From Phialocephala subalpina (Eukaryota > Ascomycota > Leotiomycetes > Helotiales > Mollisiaceae), in contig FJOG01000003.1 in the NCBI GenBank assembly GCA_900073065.1, positions 2,888,007 through 2,952,006 of the forward strand: DNA of 64,000 nucleotides. Reading direction: 5' to 3'. Made by a program: the position numbers and the translations under genes. Positions 1-13,046 of the stretch are shown here, in pieces; the stretch's first letter is position 1; each line of letters starts with the position of its first letter. The notes under the pieces were generated by a model, which did not search any database, had not been told where the DNA came from, and saw only the letters and a program-made list of their open reading frames with translations.

Positions 1-3000
1 ATGTCGTCTCTTTTAGTACTCAGGCCTGCTCTCTACTAACCAGATATATCCGATTCATCTTAATTGCACGGATTCCTTTGATATCGCGCCCTCATCTCAC
101 GCCAATGCGGATGGCAGTTCTCAAGGAAGTCAATGTTTCACTAGTCAAACTAAGTTCCGGGCCAAATGCTCTGAAGAGTAAACCCTCCGTTGTTCGGTCG
201 TGATCAGCACGAGGGAAATCGTTGGTACAGATGACGACCGTCGATTGAGTTTCCGTTCCGTGTGTGTCCCAGATCAACTGATGCAGCCCATACCGCTAGG
301 GGTCTTCTGTTAAGCTCCTTAGGGTTTTAGGGTTGCGCTGAATTCTATAGCTTCGACGGTTCTGGTGATCTATCGTTCTGAAGAGTTCTGGACAGGCGGT
401 TGAAGATGGTTTGCCGTGTACAGCCGAATTTTCGTACGTTCGTGTCTCACACGAGGCGGTAAGCAGCTTGATCAGATAAGATGCCAGAGTCGCTTCTGCT
501 GCCCAAGGGATCTTCTCTCTCAAAGCCTGGAAAGGATTTCGCATCATACGATTTTTGGGTGGCCCTGTGTGCTGCTGGACAGGGTATATATCTAGCTTTC
601 CGGCACACGCGAGCCGGAAAGAGATCAATCGATCAAAGTTCTGCAGATTTCCGAACTAAGTCAAAGCTGGAACTCTGTTCGCCTTGACTCGAAATCTCCC
701 TCTCCTTCTGTCACCCCTGACTCGGTCGTTGGAACATCATCAACCTGAAACATATCGAATCAAGCAAATTGTCTGACCAGTCACTCCGGACTTTGGCTAC
801 AAAGACATGTCTTGGGGGCATGCACCAGGACCACTCCAACAGATATGGAAGTCTTCATCGCTCGATCGTATGCATGTTAAAACCTTGATCCTTGCTGGTG
901 GAGTGCAAGGGCTGTCTCGCCAAATAATGACGGTCATCTTCTTTACGGGGTTGTGACCGAAAGGGCCGTCCTTTCAAGATCCTGGAGACTTCACCAGAGA
1001 TATCCGACGCAGAACCTTTCCCTCGGTACAGCTTGTTACTTGGCCGGCCCTTCGAAATCCCCCTTCCGCTGCAGTCGAGCATTCGTTGCAGCCAGGAAAC
1101 CTTGGAAAGACCTCGAATCATCCCCCACGCCCGAGAGGTCAAGGGTCGCCAGCTGCTGCGGAAAGTCTGACGTCCTTTGCTCCTCCCCGGCTACCTAGCT
1201 GAATTTACCGAGCTATGAAAGTACGAGCCTAGGCTGGATATTGGACAAGCTTCGAGCCAACATCTGGACGCAGCTCAACAAGCACAGCACAAGCCGACTG
1301 GATTCTGACCCCTCCTTGTCCGATTTAGATCTCACGATGATGGCGAAAGAGAGGTCGGATGCTTCCAAAAAACGGCCTTGGCTTTGGCTACTTCGTACAG
1401 ATGTGAGCCTGCATCAGATCCTGTCCGCGAGATTCCTCCCGACATCCGGAGAATGGCCTGCCTTGCAAAGGAGCAGTTCCTTGTGGCACGCTGCAACCGT
1501 TCATGCCGCGGGCATCAGCCTCCGCTGTTTCCTGTTGCTCTTGTCGGCAACCATTCAATGAGAGTTGCAGCCAAGTGTCAACTCTATCTGTCAAGTGACA
1601 GGCATGACGGATCAATGGGAGCTTTTCCTCCAGATCCTGTTGTCCAAGTTGAAGCATGAATACAAGCCCTCTCAACCCGCAGCCGTTTCCGAGCCAAAAC
1701 GGCTGCAAAATTAAGAAACTGAGAACGATAATACATACCATATGGCCGGTATTTGTCACATCGTATGGAATCTGATGCCAACACCTCCTACCAAGGTTGT
1801 CAACTGATATCTGTGCTGTGTGCTCTCTAGAAGGATCGTCACTGGACATCAAGGATTTAGAGTGCATATCTGTCCTGATATTTGTTTCCCATCAGCCATT
1901 TTTGGTCAATTATGGGATGAAATTGTTTGATGCACTCTGCTCAGTGCTTTCAGCCCTCCTGAGGCAAGAGTTCGCATCGCATCAAAGTACTCGGTTAATA
2001 TTGGGGGCCGTTCTATTTCAAGTCTTGGTTCTCTATTCAGTCTGTTTATACTCCGATGCGATTGTGTGTTTTGAGATTCACGGCAGTATCAACTTCCAAA
2101 GCTTGGGCTTTTGGGCATGAGATTCTCTCAGCAGATCTCTCCACTAGCCGGGTATTGCGTCCACGTCCAGAACATGCATTCAACTCGACCCGTTCCATGT
2201 CCAAAATTGCAAATATCTGATAATCATGATATGTCACAATCAAATACCCAACCCTCAATATCATTTTTTCTCCCCGGAGTCCCAGCACAACACCTGACCC
2301 TGGCTCACCGACTTTGACCTCCTCCTCCACATCGAAAAGGCCCCACCAAGAAGACCCCACAGAGCTCCGTAGTAGTGTCTCTCAATCTAGATACAGATCT
2401 CCAATTCATCTCAAAAACAGGCAAATACCGTTGTGCAACCCGGCGATCTTTTCCGTTGCAGCTCCAGATCTGCCATCTTCATCTTTCTTGCCTGGGGACC
2501 TCAAACCTTTTACCTGACTCGATCGTGGAGAGTTCAGCCATCTTCTGCTTCTTGGGAATGGTTAAGTTTACTAAGGAAGCATGTGTGCCCCTACCTACCA
2601 TGTAATATCGAACCACCCTCAAATTGCTCATCTATTACCAAGATTTGGCATCCCATGCTCGATTGTATGAATATTCCGAACATCTTATAGACCGTTTCGG
2701 CAGGGTTACATGAGTCTCGGTCAAGGAACAGCCAACCAAGATTGCCGGTTCCAGCATGAAACACGGACATTTTTTGGATGTCGTCTTTTTGCGCTCGGTC
2801 ATCTTCCAGTACGTATGGACATGGCATGGAAGGGAGGGAATGGTGAGGATAATTACAGATTGACATCCGAGAGCTCGATGATGACGTGCCTGCCCGGTAG
2901 GGAGGCAACGATACAACGGGTTGTGATGTGATGTTTCAAAGCCGAAAATAGCTCAGTCAGTGGTGAAATGAGGGGAAGCAGGAGAAGAAACACTTCTCTC

Positions 3001-6000
3001 ATCCGCTCAGACACGTTCACCGTCTCTTCCCTCTCTTGACGTTGCTCGCTTGTAGATAGATGTCCCCTTTCCGGCCTTTAGAAAGAGCTTATTCACGCCC
3101 TCAGCGCCCAAAATGATGATGACAGCTGTCCATTGTGATAGAAGTTTCTCTCTCCCGTGTGTGTTGGCTTGCTTCAAGCTGGTTCTGCCGAGGCATCTTC
3201 AACTGAGGGTGTTGGCAGGGGTTCAGATCTCGTGAACCCTATTTCACGCCTCGAGGCAATTCGTTTCCTCGATGGATCGACGAGAAGCTCATTGAGCAAC
3301 CGTCCCGTCCCGTGGCTTGCGGCATCACGAAATCTCATGGCCACGAGTCGTGGAAGGCTTGGTTAGTTCCGCGCTTATGTTTTTTAAGACATTTAGTCTA
3401 GTTGCACAGCTCGTGCTCGTGCTCGTACTCGCGTTCTTTACCAAATGGTCGGGAGTGGTACGATTGTTGCGTTTGAAGGTGTCTTTCAATAATCTGCCCA
3501 AGGCCGTCATCGCTAGGATGGATGTATTTCTTGGGGAATGGTTCCAATGGCATTGCTCCGCCCCCACGCATCCCCCATCCCGCCATTATCTGCTTTCAAA
3601 CGCAAGTACCGCGGATGAAACAAAAGAAAAGAGTATTTTCTTCTTCCCGTCCAAAAGAACATTCAACGCTCAGGCACGAGCATTATCTCGTCACCTCCTG
3701 CCTCATCTCCCATGCAGCCTCTCTTCCTCCACATTTGCTTTTCACCGGTTCTTTTCTCCGCGTCCCCTCCGATGCAATCCAATGCAGGAACCTTGGACGA
3801 GAAAGGGAATACTGAATCTAGAAAGGCATTGTCGAAGCCACGGATCTCTGGCTGGCCCTTTCTTTTAGATCGTGGATTTGCTTTTTGAGCTTCACCAGCT
3901 CTAAGAATGGGTGTCGCTTGTCTCTTCTTCTGGTTGGTAAACCCCAGATCGACGATCTGAGCTTGGCGGAAAGCCACTGCCTCGCTTAGAGGTTGACAAA
4001 GAAGGGTCTTTTTTGTCTTTGCTTTTTCTTCAAGATGCGGATTCTCGTCACAATTCGTTTCTTCTCTTGGGTTGGCGGAGTGATAACACGTGCAACTGAA
4101 AACCTGGTACGGACTCTCGGATATGAGGAAAGTGATATGACTATACTGTGATATCGTACGAGTTGTTGGTTTCATCTGTGTGTGATCACTGGTTTTTGAG
4201 CTCATGCTTACATGGAAATGCGGGTGGACCGTTGAACTAGGAATTTGATCCGATTATAGACTTCAACGACTGGATTTGGAGTCTGGAGTGCCTGTGCAAG
4301 GCAGGTCATGTGTTTCTTATGCCCACAATCAACATTTGCTTTTCTGAACCAGTCCTTTGTTGACTTCCGCGATATCTGAAGATTGAGTGAAAGACTTGGC
4401 ATTTTACTGTCTTTGAGTTTGGTGTGCCGGCGGAATGAAGATGCTGCAGCCCTCCTACCAGCAGGATATTGCAGTGGTTCTCTTGACTTACGGGACTGGT
4501 TCTCATTCGGTAGCTCGTGGTCGACTCAGTCCAGAACAGTTCAAAGCACACGGAGAATCTCCAGACGGCACGATCGTGGCGGGTATAGACCGTGGCACCG
4601 GCACGGGATGTCGTGACGAGAACGTGTGACTCTCAATTCCTAGTACTGGGCGAAGCAAGTGGGTCGGTACAGTGTTCCTATATGGCAACCACGACTCTTC
4701 CCGCTCCTGAGCTCGGATTTGGAAAGATCGTCGACATCCAGAATGTTCCGGAAGTGGAAAAAGCCGTGAGTTGTGCCGTCTTTTTGGAAGAAGTTCGATA
4801 TGCTAAGAAGAGATTATGTAGGTGGCTTTTAAGCTTGTGTAACTTTGGGTGCGTGTGCATCGAGGCTGCCTTATCATTATCAGATTGATGTCACTGTGGT
4901 ACATCATCCTTTTGCTTCACAAGCATGAAGCACCAAAGTCTTTTCTAACCTCTCCAACAAGTGTTACCGAGCCAAAGTGCCAAAATCTACCTCGCACTAA
5001 AGTTGGTGGTTGGCAACTAGGCAGATCTGCAATTAGATAATGCATGTCTTATATGCTGTTTCTGAAGGTCTCGCCTTGTATTTCTCATCTCCGCTGGAAC
5101 CACGAACATCCCTGTACCTCCGAAGACACACATCACACCTTGACGCCACATGCGAACCAGACGTTATGTCTTCCTCTCAGAGTCAACGCGGCTGAGACAA
5201 AGGGTCACGCAGTCACCAATAATCTCTCTCTGTCGTCCTTCGTTACATCCCTGGTTGGATAGGGAAATTGAACGTCAGAGGAGACTCTTCCATCATTCTC
5301 GTGGCCATGACATGTGGTGCCATGTTGGGCGATCTTGAAAGGCCATGTGTTTTCCAAGATCGAATCTCATCGTAGATCGAGGACGGGAACCTACCCGTCA
5401 TTTCTCGATCCCGTCTTGTGGGTTCGTCACCGGGTTCACGAACGTGAGACAGCTGTACAAGCGTATCTTGGTCTCCAGTAAGACTCGAGTGAGAGACTAG
5501 AGCATTGCATCCAAGATCAATGCATGTTGTATCCCGAGAACTCGGTTCCTAGTCTGAATGCTGTTTCTCGAGCTTGCTGAAGAGCTGAAGACATCCTTCG
5601 AGATTATTCCCTGCAGAGGTCTCTCGGAAGGGAAGCACCCGCGGCCAAGCTGGTTTAGGGGTTCTGCATGGCGTTTAATTGTCTTGAAACTTGTCTTGGA
5701 GCACGGAAGCACCCTTCTGGAGATCCGGAGGTGGGGTAGAGATGGAGATTTCGTTTTTAGACCTCCCAGTCGTTATCTTTCATCAAGGTCCCAAGTCCCT
5801 TGTCTTGTCTCTAAGTAATAAGATCTTACAGCCAAAGTCCGAGCAAATGCCGATCTCAATGGAGGCTGCAGACATTCTATGTTCCGTTATTCAGCCCCCA
5901 CTATCTTCCCCAGTTCATTTCTTGGGTATCAGCTCGCGGTACATCTTGAAGTTATCGACGCGTGCGGCTGAGAGCTGACTTGAGCTCGCTCCATCGATGG

Positions 6001-7900
6001 CCAACTCATCGAATCTCCTCGAGATCCACTCTCCCCGCTCTCAAAAGTAGCCTGCACCCATAAGCAGGTCGCAAAAACTGCCGAATCCAGCAGGCGGACC
6101 CAAGTACATCAGCTCCTTCGATCGAGTGGTCAAGTCTCAGCCTCCAGCTTTTAGCTTTCAGCCCCTTTTCAGCCTCCGGCTCCGTAGCGAGGGCCCCGCA
6201 CCTATCTTTCCCCTGGTCCAATCGTGACGGAAGATGTACGCGTAAACGAGTGGGTTTGATGAGCGGTGAGGTAGTGTAGTTGCGAGAGAGGAGGATGATG
6301 GTGCTTGAGGTCCGCGCTTTTGGCGCTAAGCGTCTATGTGGGGTGCCAAGAGAGTGCCGTGAGATCTAATCTGATCGGGTGTTGGAGGCGAAAGTGGAGT
6401 TGAGGTCGCTGTTGCTTGATTGTTCTTCGGTTGTGGTTCGTGTAGTTGAATTGAGTTCGCCGTTCTTGACTCCTTCTTCGGCGACGTTGATATCAACATT
6501 TCTGAGTGGGGTGTATTCGATTTTCCATGGCCTTGTTTAACCGTTATGTTTTCTTATGCCGCTGTCGAATTGAGATTCGAGCTAGTGTCCCGTTGTGTCC
6601 ATGTACCACAGTGACATCGAAGTCAATAATTGTTATCTTCAGGATCTCCATGTCTCTCCCGAGCTTCATTCCGGTGTTTCTTCAGAGACTCGGAATGCGT
6701 GCTGCCGAGTCTGAGTTCATCGGCGATGATATGAGACGAAATAGGTAGTTGGAATATTGCCGATCTGCCGAAAGAGAAGCAAACATACCTACCATGATCC
6801 AAGTCAATAATGGCAAGATGAGACTGCCGACGAAAGCATCTCACATGTGATGAGAATGTGTTCTCGGGCCGAGTCCATTGATACAATGTTATGGGATTTG
6901 AAACCAGGTGTTTGGATTTCTTTAAGAGTGATGAAACTTGCATTCTCGTTGAGTATAAAGGGGAAGGTAGACGACCACGTGTTAGAAAGGAGTCGTGGGA
7001 TGCGGCTGTAACTTCATTCAGGAGTGAGGGATTTCCATCTTCTGCCTCGTTAAGCGAGTGAAAAGGAGAAGGTATCGAGGCCAAATGGGGACGTGCTTTA
7101 AGGGATGTGTATGAAGGCATTCGAAGAGAACGCTCACTACGATTTCTTTTTCTCGGAGTATGGCTCGCAGAATACCTCCATTTCCGAGCAGAACAGGAAG
7201 GTGAGAAAACAAGCTGTTCATTCGAAAAAGCATTCTTTCACACATTTGCACAAGGTATTTTCGGTTGGGAGGCACGTTTCAGGATCTTTCTTTTATCTTC
7301 GTGCTCCTGCTCTCGATTGCTAGGGAACCACGAGCGGACCCAGATGCAACATGAAATGAGGAATACGCGATGCGTGCCTTCCTCGACTTCGAGAGGCTCA
7401 GAGGGCTGGTGAGGGATTGATACTTCCTTGGCGAGGAAGTGCAGTTTCCTCCCACCTCAACACCTGCTGCAAGATTTGGTTGAAACACAACAGGACCCAT
7501 ACTTCCAGAATATATATATATGTCCTATGCGGAGGAAGTATCTTCTTCAATAATAAAGTCTCATAGTTGCGATGTTCCTATAATGCATGTTTGAAATTGT
7601 CTTCTTCTAAGGTCTCGTCGGGCTGCTCGAGTGGTGATGATTTTCAATATAGGAGATGTTCACTTGCAAGGTGCATTCTATTTCATGAAGCTACATAATG
7701 AATCTAATGATGCGCCAAGTGCAGCAGCAATGTTACCTGCAGTACTGCCTTCCTGCTCATTTTTCTTTAAAAGTGTTCAAACACAAAAGGCGAGCGGGAC
7801 ACGAAGAGTTCCGGAAAGTTGTTCTCAATTCACGGCGAACAATGGTTAGGCTTGTGTGGGACATTGAGATGATTGCTTTGGAGGGCTTTCAGAACAACGT
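1..7900. other. Long gene-poor region, no supported gene
   Basis: I read both strands and found no open frame with a recognisable family motif, signal peptide plus domain, or believable exon chain. The longest open frames (for example minus strand 1388-1867 and 6623-7120, plus strand 3317-3868) are low-complexity or compositionally random and overlap each other on opposite strands. Base composition is mixed and not strongly AT-rich, so it does not look like a classic RIP-collapsed transposon graveyard. An (AT)6 run lies at 7510-7521, and two diverged ~50 bp direct repeats sit near 6400-6480. Lineage-specific or non-coding transcripts cannot be excluded. Confidence 0.5.
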
Positions 7901-7927
7901 TAATTTTTGCTTGGACTTATTGAAACG

Positions 7928-8665
7928 ATGGGATTCGAACCTCCGCGCCGTAGTCCGCGCACCTCAACGGCGGATCTAAAAGCCGCACTGAAAGCACCTC
8001 TTCCACCACCCTGCGTCCTCCTCCTGAACGGTGGTCCAGGTGTAGGCAAATTTACCATTTCCAAACTCGTCAGTAAGCACATAGCATCTATCCCTAATCG
8101 ACTCGTTGACAATCATCTGCTTATAGATCCCTGTACAGCCATCGAGCCAAAGCGAAATGCAAACCACTACTGGCTCCGAGAGAGGATACGACAGGCAGCA
8201 TGACAAGGTCCCAAGCAGCTCGAAGATGGCGTAGTAATCCTCTCGACGGCATGCCTCTACACCGAAGAAGACACTACCCAGCAATTCTACGAGTATCTGA
8301 AAATTGCTATGGTGAGAGGCATTCCCTTGGTGATGGTAAACATCTTCTGTGATGCGAGTGCCAACAAGGCGAGGTTGACTAGCGATGAGAGGAAGAGCAA
8401 CGATAAGGCAGATGTGAAGACAAAGTTGGTGGATCCTGATCAGTGGGGTAAAATCAGGGGGAACTATACGCAATTGGATCCAAATTTATTGAACGATCAT
8501 CCGTATGAACGATTCAGAAAGGGATATCTCCGTTTGCTTAAGCTGGACACTACACAGCTATCGGCTGAAGAGACGGCAGAGAAAGTGTTGGAGTTCGCGA
8601 GCGGTGCTACAGTTTATCAAGAGGATGTGTACTATTCAGCTGCTGAAATGTATCAGGGGGTTTGA
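7928..8665 (+). pseudogene. P-loop NTPase / kinase-like gene with an in-frame TGA
   Basis: One reading frame encodes about 245 codons with a Walker A loop GGPGVGKFT preceded by a hydrophobic strand (CVLLLN). The Walker A is followed by RLVDNHLLIDP, typical of a small fungal family of P-loop (AAA/zeta-like nucleotide kinase fold) proteins of unknown substrate. Downstream, in the same frame, are IPLVMVNIFCD and a C-terminal EETAEKVLEF helix. The frame is interrupted once, by TGA at 8201-8203, between LRERIRQAA and QGPKQLEDG. No GT/AG pair nearby can remove it, so the gene is either inactivated or the base is miscalled. The start chosen (7928) is the last Met before the domain, but the first ~15 codons overlap a tRNA-like B-box on the other strand and may be non-coding. 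Function unknown beyond probable ATP/GTP binding. Confidence 0.55.
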
Positions 8666-9481
8666 GTTGGCAGAAACCTCAAGCTATACTGGAGAAAGAC
8701 AGGCATTTTCCTTCTGTTTGCTGTTGTTTGTCGTGTTTATAATTTGAAAATTAGATGTCGTTGTACCAACCTGAGAACATTCCCAGCGGAAAAGATATCA
8801 TCTGTATAAGGCCTATAATGCAATAGATTTTCCTGGAATTCAACTTGTAGTGCAGGTCGTTGTTGGTGTTTGAAGTTCTTGAATGTCCCAACAGTGCGGG
8901 GTAATTGCGAGATAAGCTACAGTAATGGGGCCGAAATGCTAAGCGAAGACTTGTTCAGGCTTCCAGCACCAAATTTCAGTGCTGAAACCTTTGATTTCAA
9001 AGCGTTTAAGACTCCGCACACTCATGCTATTAGATACGACGTTTTACACACTGTATAGATTACCGCTATGTAGCAACAAGGGCTGGCAGAAGACATACCA
9101 TCTGAGACAATACTAACGAGAGAAGCCATAAGGTGGCTGGTAATGAACATGTAGCCCAGAATAAGACACAGTAGGGACTTCAGACAATAGAGGAACGAGG
9201 TAAATAATTGAAATCCCCTCTGCTTCCGCCCCGCCAGCGTACCGGTACGGATCACTTTCTAAGGGCGTGAAAGTCCCAGTGTAAACTCGGGCATTTTGCC
9301 TGAACCTGAATCAACCATACCCCATTAATCATCGTGAGGCCTTGGACCGGTGTTCATTACTTTCCGCCCAATTAATCCAACGCCTGCTTCAATTGACCAA
9401 AACCATCCCAAAAATGTTGATACAGAAGTACAGTCGTAACCAAACTGAGTGAATGTGAAATTTCCCATACGTGTCTCCACC
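8666..9481. other. Intergenic, nothing recognised
   Basis: About 0.8 kb between the convergent P-loop gene and the degenerate membrane-protein gene. A short hydrophobic minus-strand open frame (9022-9255) has no recognisable motif and is not supported as a gene. Confidence 0.4.
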
Positions 9482-11366
9482 TCACCTTGTGGGAAGCGGG
9501 GTCGAAGTCACCACAGTATCCATCTTCGAGATGCTACCGTCCGAGGAGCTGGGGACAGGTTCCTCGTGAGATGTTTGGTAGCCTTCAGTACTCCTCTTGC
9601 ATTCGATCGTCTTCTCCTCTGCATTCCAGACGTATGTGCACTGGGCATCATTTGTTGAGACGATCTTGTCCTCGTTGATCGGCGAACTGGCCGCGCCCTA
9701 CGAATCGCAACTGTCAGCTACTGATTTCTCGGTTCTGATGTTTCTGGGATGTGGTGTTTGTGAGGTTGCCTTACCTTTTTCTCAGCTCTCCTGCATTCGA
9801 TCGTATTCTCAGCTTCGTTCCACGAGTACTCGCACCTCGGCGAGTCTCTTGCCGTAATCCTATCATCATTGACGAGCTTCTTCGCCAAGGCAAGTTGCCA
9901 GTCAGTCAGATCGATAGGCAGTGAGGCCACTTCTGACTGATGCTTGTTCTTCGCGTTCCAGACCAGGTCCAAGAGATCGGCAGCAAGAATGATGAGCAGG
10001 ATCAGGATGAGGACAAAGACTGTGATGAAGAGTGGTGGTTGAGTGACAGTCTGGTATTCCTTGCATCCATAAGTTGAACCTGATATACCTATCGAGGATG
10101 CATTCCACATTGAATTCGAAGTTCCTGTCACCATGGTGATAGCGTTCAACACGAGCTCCACCTGTCCTCCGTAAATGTGCGGGGAGACGTCGAGAAGTGA
10201 ACCTAGCGTTGTTTCCGCCTATTCTGGCAGCGTTAACTTTGTGTTGATGGCGGCTGGTGTCCATATTGGATTCGTGACGTTGAGCGCGCATTGGTAATTG
10301 CTTGTGGAGGCAGGACCGTTCGCCGTGAGGTTGGCTGCAGATAAGGTTCGAATGCTCAAGGTGCTTGGTGAAGAGCCACTAGCATTGGCACTCCATGCCA
10401 TTAAGTCCCAATATCCACCAACTTTTGCTATCCGCCCTCTCGTACTCCAATAAAAAGGGTAGAGGAAGCTCGATGTGTTCACGTACGCGATTATCGTCGT
10501 GTCATTGACCCTGTCTGCTGGGGTGATCGTCGAAGCAGGCTCAGAGGTAAAAATCCACTTCCCGAGAATGTCCTTCGTCGAAGGAAAGAAGAATGTAACA
10601 TTCTTGTCGGTCTTCGAGTATATACCAACGTCGCAAATGCCGGAAGTGTCATTATATATCAGCGCTGCTTGCTGAGCTCGCAACACCAAAGCTGATGCTA
10701 CCCAGGCTGATGAAGGGACGAAAAGGCCACTGCTGCTTTCCTGGTCATCACCACCCGTCTTTGAACAGACATCTAGCGGCCACTAGATCTGCGTCAACAA
10801 AAGAATAGATCAGGAAACGACCTGTCAAGCCAAAAACACCGCTCGCAATCATAAGTAGCCCAAAGAATCCTCTTGGAAGTCGTAGTATCTAGAAGTGTTT
10901 CAGCGTTGAGACGATGGACATGAAAGGGGAAAGATCTGTGACAGGAAGAGTCTTTTGCTGAGGAGTTGTCGTTGGCCTTGTCGCATAATTAAACGCTCAG
11001 TGACGAAGGCTATGAGGAAGTTCAGAACAAGAAATATGGCTGTGAAAATGTTCCGAACTCCGGATGCAGTCAATATGTCAGCCGTCATCTCCATGACCAA
11101 CTAGTTGAAAGAATTCGACATGTTGCTAAACTTTAGGTGCTGGATAGTGGAGAAGGCAGGAATTGCAAAGGTAACGAGCGTGGGACTGACGAACAGGAAG
11201 GAGAGCTTGTGTCAGTAGCATCGTCCGATCTATCATGTTTGCCAGCGCCCCCAAGTTCTTTACCACAGTTGTCCCAGCCCTTCCAATGCATTCTCAAGGT
11301 TGTAGAGCGGTCGATGTACCTGCCAGCCGTCCAATGAAACTCTGCAATGTTCCTCATTTCCCCCAA
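9482..11366 (-). pseudogene. Degenerate fungal multi-pass membrane protein gene
   Basis: Fragments of one large membrane protein run in order on the minus strand. An N-terminal TM block (10900-11330) contains FLVLNFLIAFVTE, then comes the segment RLPRGFFGLLMIASG around 10840-10890. A long N-glycosylated extracellular region follows (about 10222-10770, many NxT/S sites), then a TM segment LFITVFVLILILLIILAAD and a cytosolic tail. The 3' end is well resolved: exon to 9775, intron 9698-9774 (GTAAGG...TAG), last exon 9482-9697 ending in TGA. The 10222-10770 part is open, but the frame carries TAG at 10219-10221, TAG at 10889-10891, frame changes near 10780 and several stops upstream of 11000. At 10219 a cryptic GTCACG...TAG intron is a weaker alternative. 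The tail holds two tandem copies of CxYxWNxExxTIEC. No function is assigned; it resembles large fungal-specific membrane proteins with a luminal domain. Confidence 0.5.
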
Positions 11367-13046
11367 TTCTTGAAATGGGGCCGAAAAGGCTACAGCTCGG
11401 ATCAGCCCTGTAATTTTGATCGCAAGTAGCTGACAACAGTCAGTTTGGCGGCCGTATTGTGACAGCTGCTAGACAGTAAGGCAGTATGTTTTGTTTCCAC
11501 TTTGCATCGAAACCATTTGGTTGTCATGATCGTTGGAGGCCGATTCAAATTTAAACCTGAGGCTCTCCGGACTCACCTCCGTGTCAAAAGATTTGGTGGG
11601 GACCGTGAGAAACTCGGTACAGTCAATTTCAATTACAGTGCCACCTGTAGGGCTGGAGTGCTCGTCTCCCCCCTTTCAGAGACCAATCTTTAAGCGATGG
11701 CTGACAGTCGAGAGATGGTCTAAAAACGCAATAATCATAAGGCAAGTGGGGTGAGGCTGAAAACTAGCGTAATATTTTAGATCTCATTAGTGGCTGTGCT
11801 GCAGCTGACGCGAGGGAAAGAAATTTGTAAAACATAATGGAGATGTATGTGCGTCAGCTCCCGAGCACTGTTCTCCTATTCGCTGACCCTAATGGTGTGG
11901 AAGTGGACGCCAAAAACGGTCGAAATTCTGAGAAAGCAGTCCATGTCGAACTGTCGAACGAACCTCTTCCCAAAAGCAATCAGCGTTCTTGATTTCTCAG
12001 CCGCGCCTGGAGGTTTTTGCCTGAAGTTTCATGGCTCACTTCCATTGACTTGAGTGCGGCTGCCTACCTGGAGCATCAAGTGAGGTTGAAAGGCTGAAAA
12101 TGCTGCTGAATCGACATCGAGAATCTGCTCCGAGATGCTCTCTTAATTCTCATGATGACTTGTGGTCCGTAATTTTCATCTCACTTGAGGCTTGTGAGCC
12201 CTGATTTGTATGATGAACGAATTTCGGCCCCCAACAACAAAAATTTCAGAAGGCCATCGTGAATACACCCTCTCCAAAACCAAATGCGCCCCGGCGGCTA
12301 GATTGAGAACACCACTTGGTGCTTAATGCAACGCGGCAGGTCATGAGTTGGTCGTAAGGAGGTTCGTGAATGAAGATGAAGAGGAAGGATGAGAAGAGGT
12401 TGTCGGAGTTGGAGGTGGAGAATTTTAGCGGTGCCCTAAGCCTTGGCCGCAGCTTCTATTTTGAGACATTCCAAGTTTTTAGGTCACAACCTCGAAAGTA
12501 ACCGATGAGCAAGGATTCTAAGGAACAGTTTCTAATGTTTTAATTAAGGTTAAAAGTTTTATTTCGACTTAGACCTATGGTTATTTAATTTGGAGTGTTT
12601 TGGGGCTAAGAGTGATATAGTCACGTGACTCAGCCATCCTTCTACTCTGGAGCTCTTCCAAGGTTTGAACGCCAGCTTTAGAGTGGAGAGTTCAAAATTT
12701 TATTGCCTGAACAAAATGTTGGATCATGTGGCGTCTGTGTATGTTGCGCAAGTTGAGGATAAGCTCAAGTGGAAAGAATGTCAAGTGTCTGGGCAAAAGC
12801 TTTCACATTTCTGGAACATACTATGAAAGTCTCTGAGATGGTTACTTTATGTTCGGTGTCTAGCTATATACGTATATACGACGCAACCCAAAGAGTCTAG
12901 TGGTATCGACTCCCAACTCCTGGTATCCCAACTGTTCATCCCAGTTCCAATCAAGCAAGCAAAACCGCAAATCCAATAATCCCTCCAAACACCAGAAAAC
13001 CAATTACTCCATCCCATGTCCTTTCAATCCTTTCCTGTTCCAGCCC
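11367..13046. other. Intergenic, no gene recognised
   Basis: No supported coding region. The stretch 12470-12900 is locally AT-richer (poly-T/A tracts and a TATATACGTATATA-like run near 12865). Confidence 0.4.

Noticed and set aside
1388..1867. 159-codon minus-strand open frame
   Set aside because: Overlaps several equally long frames on both strands, shows no domain, and its residue usage is not protein-like.
3317..3868. 183-codon plus-strand open frame
   Set aside because: Contains a GTGCTC-type low-complexity hydrophobic tract and otherwise random composition; a similar frame covers the opposite strand.
7920..7975. tRNA gene on the minus strand (GGTTCGAATCC B-box)
   Set aside because: The B-box-like sequence is present, but the T-stem does not pair (GGAGG against CCCAT) and no matching A-box or acceptor stem is found. 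At most it is a tRNA-derived fragment.
12860..12885. Replication origin from the TATATACGTATATA run
   Set aside because: A short AT palindrome alone is not evidence of an origin in a filamentous fungus.
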